From contig CANRFM010000005.1 in NCBI GenBank assembly GCA_947629905.1, positions 43,124-107,123 of the forward strand: DNA of 64,000 bases. The letters are read 5' to 3'. Positions 59,726 to 64,000 of this stretch are shown here, one piece after another (within the stretch, counting starts at the first letter, position 1; each line of letters opens with the position of its first letter). The notes below the pieces were generated by a model. The model ran no database searches and was not told the origin of the DNA. It saw only the letters and a list, made by a program, of their open reading frames with translations. The position numbers were made by a program, and so were the translations under genes. The DNA comes from an uncultured Clostridia bacterium (GTDB lineage Bacteria; Bacillota; Clostridia; Oscillospirales; Ruminococcaceae).

Positions 59726-59926
59726 ATGTTTCTGTATTCAATCCACAAAGCGCCGTTATTCTTTTGTTCCAAATGTAATCACTCTGTAATTTTTGGAGTA
59801 AATTGTGTGTTTCAATTAACCGAAATGCAATTTTTCGTTCACGAATACGACACAGAAAATTGTGCAAAGTGCTGTGTTTCAGACAGCTGTGTCCGCAAGC
59901 TTTTTACAAAACGTAGAAAGCGGTGA
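59726..59926 (+). CDS. Possible small Cys-rich protein
   Basis: 66 aa starting MFLYSIHKAPLFF, with CSKCN, a lone Cys, then ENCAKCCVSDSC and a Lys/Arg end. The Cys pairs resemble a zinc ribbon. An AGGGAG touches the ATG, too close for good initiation, and no promoter was seen, so coding status is doubtful. Codon use is more AT-rich than its neighbours. If not a gene, this gap (59698-59933) is empty. Confidence 0.25.
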   Translation: MFLYSIHKAPLFFCSKCNHSVIFGVNCVFQLTEMQFFVHEYDTENCAKCCVSDSCVRKLFTKRRKR

Positions 59927-59933
59927 TAAATCA

Positions 59934-59962
59934 TTGCCTTTTGCGGAAAAATATGCTATGAT
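59934..59962 (+). promoter_or_regulatory. Promoter of the SleB-type hydrolase gene
   Basis: -35 TTGCCT (59934-59939), 17-bp spacer, extended -10 TGC-TATGAT (59957-59962). Confidence 0.75.
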
Positions 59963-60013
59963 ATTGACAGTGCTTGTGAAGAGCACAACGCTTATTGAGG
60001 AAAGGATGAGTTG

Positions 60014-60919
60014 ATGAGAAAAGCCAAAGTCGCAGCCATTGTGGTCGGTATCGCCGCATCCTGTCTGCTCGGTGGGTTCGCTGTTGTAGAAGCAGCTACT
60101 GTAACACTCGACGACAGCTCCGCAGCAGAATGTGCTGTACTGGTTCCGGAAACAGAACCCGTCACAGAAGAGACCGAAACAGCTGCTACAGTAACTTCTA
60201 TCGAAACGAATGCCGCAGCCGCAACGAGTACAGAAGCTACAGTAACCACGATGTCCTCAGAGACAACAGAAACACAGATCAGCACGGAGGCAGAAACGAC
60301 AACACAAGCCGTGACCACAAACGCTCCCGCTGCTACGGTTGCCGTACAGGCACCAGTCTATGAGGCAAAAAAGACACCCGCTCCTGAGCCGGTCGTCGTT
60401 GAAACCAAACCCGCCGTAGTTGCTACCCAAGTGGTAACCGTATATACAGAACCCGCCAAGCCTGCTGAAACGCAGACAGAAGCCGTTGTCATGGAAGCAC
60501 CGCCCATGCCTGAACAGCCTGTGGAACCGGAAACTGTTCCGGTGACAGTGCCTGATACAGCCCCGGCAGTTTCTCCGGTGGCAGCCGGTGTGATTTCAGA
60601 AAGCGATTACATCCTGCTGTGCAATGCAGTCGGTCATGAAGCTGGCGGTGCGTCTGTCAGCGTACCGGATAAGGCACTGGTCGTGGAAGTCATCATGAAC
60701 CGTGTCTACTCCCCGAATTACCCGAACACGATTTACGGGGTACTTACCCAGAAGCTGCAATTCAGCGGTTCTTCCAAATATGTAGATCTGGGCACATATT
60801 CCGGCAAGGTAAATGCGGATGTCAAGGCTGCTGTTGACCTGTACTTTGCAGACCCGTCTGTGTTCAATCACGGGTATCTGAGCTTTACAGGCGACGGAAC
60901 GAGAAATTATTTCAGATAA
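60014..60919 (+). CDS. Secreted cell-wall hydrolase, SleB family
   Basis: 301 aa from MRKAKVAAIVVGIAASC, an N-terminal signal or anchor (about 6-28). A long Thr/Glu/Ala/Pro linker (30-190) leads to a C-terminal SleB/Hydrolase_2 domain (about 195-301): ISESDYILLCNAVGHEAGGA with the catalytic Glu in HEAG, then VEVIMNRVYSPNYP and LTQKLQFSG. SleB-like enzymes are lytic transglycosylases acting on spore cortex or wall. The linker would reach across the wall. Its role here, sporulation or general wall turnover, is not decided. The RBS is GGATGAG. Confidence 0.88.
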   Translation: MRKAKVAAIVVGIAASCLLGGFAVVEAATVTLDDSSAAECAVLVPETEPVTEETETAATVTSIETNAAAATSTEATVTTMSSETTETQISTEAETTTQAVTTNAPAATVAVQAPVYEAKKTPAPEPVVVETKPAVVATQVVTVYTEPAKPAETQTEAVVMEAPPMPEQPVEPETVPVTVPDTAPAVSPVAAGVISESDYILLCNAVGHEAGGASVSVPDKALVVEVIMNRVYSPNYPNTIYGVLTQKLQFSGSSKYVDLGTYSGKVNADVKAAVDLYFADPSVFNHGYLSFTGDGTRNYFR

Positions 60920-60928
60920 AATGATGAG

Positions 60929-60956
60929 GGCAGGAGCTTTCCTGCCTTTTTCTTTT
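60929..60956 (+). terminator. Terminator after the SleB-type gene
   Basis: GGCAGGA (60929-60935) pairs with TCCTGCC (60940-60946), loop GCTT, then TTTTTCTTTT. Confidence 0.85.
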
Positions 60957-61499
60957 ACTATGGCACACAGAAATACCCTATGCCGCCTCAGAGGTGATAG
61001 ACGTTAGCGAAAGTCGCTGACCTCGCAGCACTGAAACTGACATAAAAAATCCGTCCCGATAAATCGAGACGGATATAAAAAATCTTTCGATAAAGACCGG
61101 ACAAAGACCAAATCCTATTTGTAAGATCAGAAAAGTGCCGAAAATACGGCGGTTTGAGATAAGTCTGGTTATCTGCACTGTGATATTGGAGAGATTATGG
61201 AAATGGCGCCTGAAACGACTGATTGAAAGGATACAGAGTGATGACCGTTAAAACAAAAAAGATACCGTAAGCAACACCCTAACAACGATTATTTGGTGAA
61301 ATTTGGGTGGTTGGTTTTACCACGGAAATCAATTTTCAAAAACATCTGATTTGTAAGAGCATTTTATAGCATTTTGGATAGTAATCTCATTCAAAATCAC
61401 TTGAAAATGATTCTAATCCTGACATAAACCATCCAAAATTGCATTGGTTAAATCATTTTACCAACAAAATTGATTTTCATGTGGTTTTACTGAGCAGAC
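60957..61499. other. Gene-free border of the AT-rich island
   Basis: The hairpin ATCCGTC(C)CGAT/ATCG(A)GACGGAT (61050-61075) is terminator-like. Short inverted sequences occur at about 61312-61341 (TTTTACCACGGAAATCAATTTTC) and 61468-61493 (AAAATTGATTTTCATGTGG), with the shared block AAAATTGATTT. No ORF is convincing. Base composition falls in GC across this stretch. Confidence 0.5.
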
Positions 61500-61528
61500 T
61501 TGACAAATCGCTGAAATTGTGATATAAT
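61500..61528 (+). promoter_or_regulatory. Promoter of the adenine methyltransferase gene
   Basis: -35 TTGACA (61500-61505), 17-bp spacer, -10 TATAAT (61523-61528). Confidence 0.85.
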
Positions 61529-61553
61529 TATTATGATAATGTGAGGTGTTACT

Positions 61554-62393
61554 ATGCAGGAAACAAAAATTATTGTCCCCCCTATAAAATGTCAAGGCAT
61601 AAAAACCAAAATCGTTCCTTTCATCAAAGAACACGTGATAAGGGATGAAGAAGGATTATGGATTGAACCATTTGTGGGGACGGGTGTGGTTGCGTTTAAT
61701 ATCGCACCAAAAAGAGCATTGTTGGTAGATAAGAATCAGTATATCATAGGACTGTATCATGGAATTCAAAATGGTTCTATCACATCACGAATGGTAAGAG
61801 AGTTTTTGGAGCATCACGGAGCTATACTTGAACAACGCGGTGCAGATTATTATCGTGAAATGCGTGATGCATTTAATCAAAACGGTGATCCACTCTATTT
61901 TCTTTTTCTTAATCGTTCTGACTTTAATGGAATGATTAGATTTAATCGCCATGGTCAGTTTAATGTTCCTTTTTGTCAAAAGCCGAATAGGTTCTCTAAG
62001 GCTTATGTTACTAAAATCTGCAATCAGGTTGATAAGGTTGGTGATGTTATGCGTGACAAGGACTGGACATTTAAATACGGCTCTTGGAAAGATGCGTTCT
62101 CTTCTGCTTCTGAATCTGATTATATTTATCTTGATCCTCCGTATATCGGCAGAGATACTTCATATGTTGGTGAGTGGCCTGAGGAAGATGCAATAGCCTT
62201 AGTCAATTATTCAAAAGCAACTCCTGCTAACGTATGTCTTTCTATGTGGAGAGAAAATGAGTTTAGGCGAAATGACCATCTATATGAGCATTGGAGTGAC
62301 TTTAAGTGGTATGAATGCAAACATTTTTATCACATAGGTGCTAAGGAATCCAATCGTCATCCGATGATGGAAGTGTTAGCAATAAAGAGATAA
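61554..62393 (+). CDS. D12-class adenine-N6 DNA methyltransferase (EcoRV-type modification)
   Basis: 279 aa. Motif I is FVGTGVVAFN (about 41-50) and motif IV DPPYIG (about 194-199), in the alpha order of Dam/M.EcoRV/M.DpnII. NRSDFNGMIRFN is the conserved DNA-contact block of this class. It should methylate adenine in the sequence cut by the partner endonuclease, predicted as GATATC. The gene is AT-rich relative to the rest of the window, has its own promoter, and is convergent with the endonuclease gene. Confidence 0.93.
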   Translation: MQETKIIVPPIKCQGIKTKIVPFIKEHVIRDEEGLWIEPFVGTGVVAFNIAPKRALLVDKNQYIIGLYHGIQNGSITSRMVREFLEHHGAILEQRGADYYREMRDAFNQNGDPLYFLFLNRSDFNGMIRFNRHGQFNVPFCQKPNRFSKAYVTKICNQVDKVGDVMRDKDWTFKYGSWKDAFSSASESDYIYLDPPYIGRDTSYVGEWPEEDAIALVNYSKATPANVCLSMWRENEFRRNDHLYEHWSDFKWYECKHFYHIGAKESNRHPMMEVLAIKR

Positions 62394-62403
62394 AATAAAA
62401 AGT

Positions 62404-62430
62404 CGTGCATTTCATTCTTTGAAATGCACG
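62404..62430. terminator. Bidirectional terminator between the methyltransferase and endonuclease genes
   Basis: CGTGCATTTCA (62404-62414) pairs with TGAAATGCACG (62420-62430), five-base loop; T-rich tails on both strands. Confidence 0.85.
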
Positions 62431-62451
62431 GTTTAAATATCAATTAGTTAA

Positions 62452-63258
62452 TTATAAGGAAGACCATATTTTGTCTTTGATTTTTTCATAATCATATTCA
62501 TATAAAAGAGTCACATTTTTTTGAGGCTGATTAACAAACCAACGAAGGAATTCCGGAAGAGAAGTGTATTCTTTAGTCGATGCTCGATATTTAGGATAGT
62601 ATTTCCAATACAAATCAAATACTTCTTTTCCATAATAAGCAAAGGGACCAGTCCCGTTTTTGAGAGCCTCAAAAGATTTCGTAGCAAAAGAGCCAATGTT
62701 TTCAGTATTTCCAGAACCAGGTTTATCGCCGGCAATCTTGTACTTTTCTTGAATAAAATATCGCACGTCTGTGAAAGGGCACTCTATATGCTCTTTGTTT
62801 TCATAATTAAACACCTTACTTTCCTGTGCAGAGTCATTGCGTTTATAAATAAAGCAAATTACAAAGTGTTTACAATAATCTGTATACTTGTATTCGATGT
62901 TTTTAGTATTATTTCTCATGTATGAGCCAAACGACCCAAGCGTAAACACTATTCTCGAATTATCATCAACGACATACGTAGTCTTAACATCAATTGCTAT
63001 TTTCTCACTTGAATCCTCAGAAGTCATCATAACAAAATCAGGATATACAGTCTGTGATTCAGGAGTTTTAAGTATTAAACCATGTTTGTTGGCAATCTTC
63101 TCTAAGACTGGTTGAACCATCATCTCGAATATCCTACCAATAATTTTCGAGTCCGTCCCCAACGTGTGAATATTATCTTGCGAATCTAAAATACCATACA
63201 CATTTAAATCAACTTTTGACATTTCTTCATAAAATTCCGTGATAATAAAATCGTACAT
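62452..63258 (-). CDS. EcoRV-family type II restriction endonuclease
   Basis: 268 aa from MYDFIITEFYEEMSK; GGAGG eight bases upstream sets the start (a TTG five codons earlier is rejected). It aligns along its whole length with EcoRV: LGTDSKIIGRIFE with E45, VYPDFVMM with D74, KIAIDVKTTY with D90 and K92, all at the same residue numbers as EcoRV, TLGSFGSYMRNNTKNI, and the recognition loop AGDKPGSGNTENIGS (177-191). The specificity GATATC is therefore predicted. It is cotranscribed with an HTH controller gene upstream. Confidence 0.95.
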   Translation of the reverse strand: MYDFIITEFYEEMSKVDLNVYGILDSQDNIHTLGTDSKIIGRIFEMMVQPVLEKIANKHGLILKTPESQTVYPDFVMMTSEDSSEKIAIDVKTTYVVDDNSRIVFTLGSFGSYMRNNTKNIEYKYTDYCKHFVICFIYKRNDSAQESKVFNYENKEHIECPFTDVRYFIQEKYKIAGDKPGSGNTENIGSFATKSFEALKNGTGPFAYYGKEVFDLYWKYYPKYRASTKEYTSLPEFLRWFVNQPQKNVTLLYEYDYEKIKDKIWSSL

Positions 63259-63284
63259 TTTAATCGCCTCCAATTCATTGCTAC

Positions 63285-63499
63285 TTAATCTTCATCATCT
63301 ATGAACAATTTATATGTCTCTATTTCAAGGGCATTGGCTATACGTTCAACATTTTCAATAGAAATATTACGCTGAAACCGCTCGACGGTGCTGATATATG
63401 TTCGGTGCAAACCACATTTTTCAGCGAATTTCTCCTGTGAAAGTCCAAGCGCAAGTCGGTATTTTTTAGATTCTTACCAAATACCTTAACAATATCCAT
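63285..63499 (-). pseudogene. Controller (C) protein HTH gene with frameshift in an A6 run
   Basis: The gene starts ATG at 63499 (MDIVKVFGKNLK) and ends TAA at 63287-63285 after IETYKLFIDDED, but the two halves are in different frames. A shift of -1 at the A6 run 63467-63462 joins them into a 71-residue XRE-type helix-turn-helix: YRLALGLSQEKFAEKCGL, then HRTYISTVERFQRNISIENV. The sequence at the junction reads ctA-AAA-AAT, a possible slippery heptamer. This matches the small C proteins that time type II endonuclease expression. It may be inactive, or be made by slippage. Confidence 0.8.
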
Positions 63500-63523
63500 A
63501 ACTGCACCACCCATCTTTATATT

Positions 63524-63552
63524 ATTATAGCACAGTGCAGTCTATAAATCTA
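63524..63552 (-). promoter_or_regulatory. Promoter of the C-R transcript
   Basis: -35 TAGATT (63552-63547), 17-bp spacer, extended -10 TGC-TATAAT (63529-63524), 25 bases before the C-gene ATG. No clear C-box pair was seen. Confidence 0.6.
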
Positions 63553-63830
63553 CATATTATGAGTAACATTCCCGAAAATCAACAAATTATCAACATATAT
63601 TGCGTTAGTCCATAGCCTTTTGGTGCACACATAATCCGTTCCGCACAAGTCAATTTAATCATTATGGTGCATGTCACAATGACAGCATACCCTTTTGGGA
63701 CTGAATAACAGAAAAAGTCCTGAGATTTGCTCACACAAGCACTTCTCATGTCTTTGTCTTTTCAGGCGGTTAGTTTTCCGCTCCGCAGACTCAGATGGCT
63801 CAGAGGGGCATTTCCGTTCGTCTGAGGGGG
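63553..63830. other. AT-rich gap between the restriction system and recombinase
   Basis: No gene is supported. The pair CATAGCCTTTTGG and CATACCCTTTTGG (63612-63624, 63687-63699) is a short direct repeat. A weak hairpin CTCAGA/TCTGAG lies just past the recombinase stop. Confidence 0.3.
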
Positions 63831-64000
63831 TCAAGCAGAGGTCGGCTCTGCAATTCCGTGTTCTGCTTCATATTCCCTCACACGGTGGTAAAAAGTGTTT
63901 GCTGACAAGTCCATTTTTCGCATAAAATCACGCCCCGTGATGCTTTTGGACTTCCATTCCCCATATAGCCTTGAAAATTTGTCCCAATCAATCTCAATTG
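63831..64000 (-). CDS. Serine recombinase C-terminal part (cut by window edge)
   Basis: The last 55 residues end in ...AEPTSA and include IDWDKFSRLYGEWKSKSITG and RDFMRKMDLSANTFYHRVRE. This matches the C-terminal helix-turn-helix of resolvase/invertase-type recombinases, in which ITGxxF and LSxNTFYRRVxxYE are typical. The catalytic serine domain is outside the window. It suggests that the restriction island is or was mobile. An alternative is a transposon-associated HTH protein. Confidence 0.6.
   Translation of the reverse strand, partial: IEIDWDKFSRLYGEWKSKSITGRDFMRKMDLSANTFYHRVREYEAEHGIAEPTSA

Overview
The window looks like chromosome from a low-to-mid GC, Gram-positive, anaerobic Clostridia member, most like the cellulolytic Ruminococcus group (Oscillospiraceae). 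The evidence is a cellulosomal GH9 enzyme with CBM3 and dockerin, two adjacent cohesin/dockerin scaffoldin-type proteins, GH95 and GH26 glycosidases, a solitary FeoA/FeoB pair, and sporulation-linked genes (a SpoVM micro-ORF and a SleB-type hydrolase). Promoters are easy to see: more than twenty sigma-A type sites, nearly all with a 17-bp spacer and several with an extended TGC-TATAAT -10 element. All assignments come from reading the sequence and from family knowledge; no database search was run.

Layout. 1-7.9 kb: a partial 2-hydroxyacid dehydrogenase and a small membrane protein (minus), then a plus-strand run with a membrane protein, parvulin-type foldase, nth, secA, a methyltransferase and hslO. 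7.9-14.1 kb (minus): moxR-DUF58-transglutaminase-prmA-Spx/ArsC-tspO. 14.2-20.3 kb (minus): rlmB, a degenerate P-type ATPase-like membrane protein, an LCP-family protein, a TPM-domain lipoprotein and a small membrane protein. 20.5-23.4 kb (minus): a DHHW-family lipoprotein and two type IV pilin-like genes, each pilin gene with its own upstream promoter. 23.5-29.6 kb: oligopeptide-binding lipoprotein, DUF1292 protein, a free-standing structured RNA, a TPR protein, and a repeat-rich protein with many DD[IL]MxxF motifs.

29.8-37.1 kb is a glycan-degradation block: secreted GH9-CBM3-dockerin, cytosolic GH95, membrane-anchored CBM35-GH26. 37.2-43.8 kb: an FMN riboswitch controlling ribD-ribE-ribBA-ribH plus a HAD phosphatase that may fill the missing dephosphorylation step, then a divergent GyrB-like subunit and spoVM. 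43.8-46.7 kb: feoA-feoB behind a DtxR-type operator. 46.9-50.9 kb: a lipoprotein, a 79-aa protein, a repeat-rich gap, an ABC-type IV membrane protein with an HD-domain protein, and a Gph-like phosphatase. 51-54.4 kb: two scaffoldin-type genes that share a recently duplicated cohesin. 54.5-55.7 kb: a CPBP protease.

55.7-56.9 kb has no convincing gene and is one large nested inverted repeat with four copies of a 55-bp palindromic unit; it is the most unusual non-coding structure here. It is surrounded by members of a dispersed REP-like repeat family that also fills 48.2-48.8 kb. 57-61 kb: an Orn/Lys/Arg decarboxylase, a region-4 sigma factor overlapped by another ORF, tRNA-Gln(UUG), an orphan MazF, and a SleB-type hydrolase. 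From about 61 kb base composition becomes AT-rich: a complete EcoRV-type restriction-modification system (adenine methyltransferase, endonuclease with EcoRV's catalytic residues at identical positions, and a controller protein broken by a shift in an A6 run), ending in the C-terminus of a likely serine recombinase. This last stretch reads as a mobile defence island.
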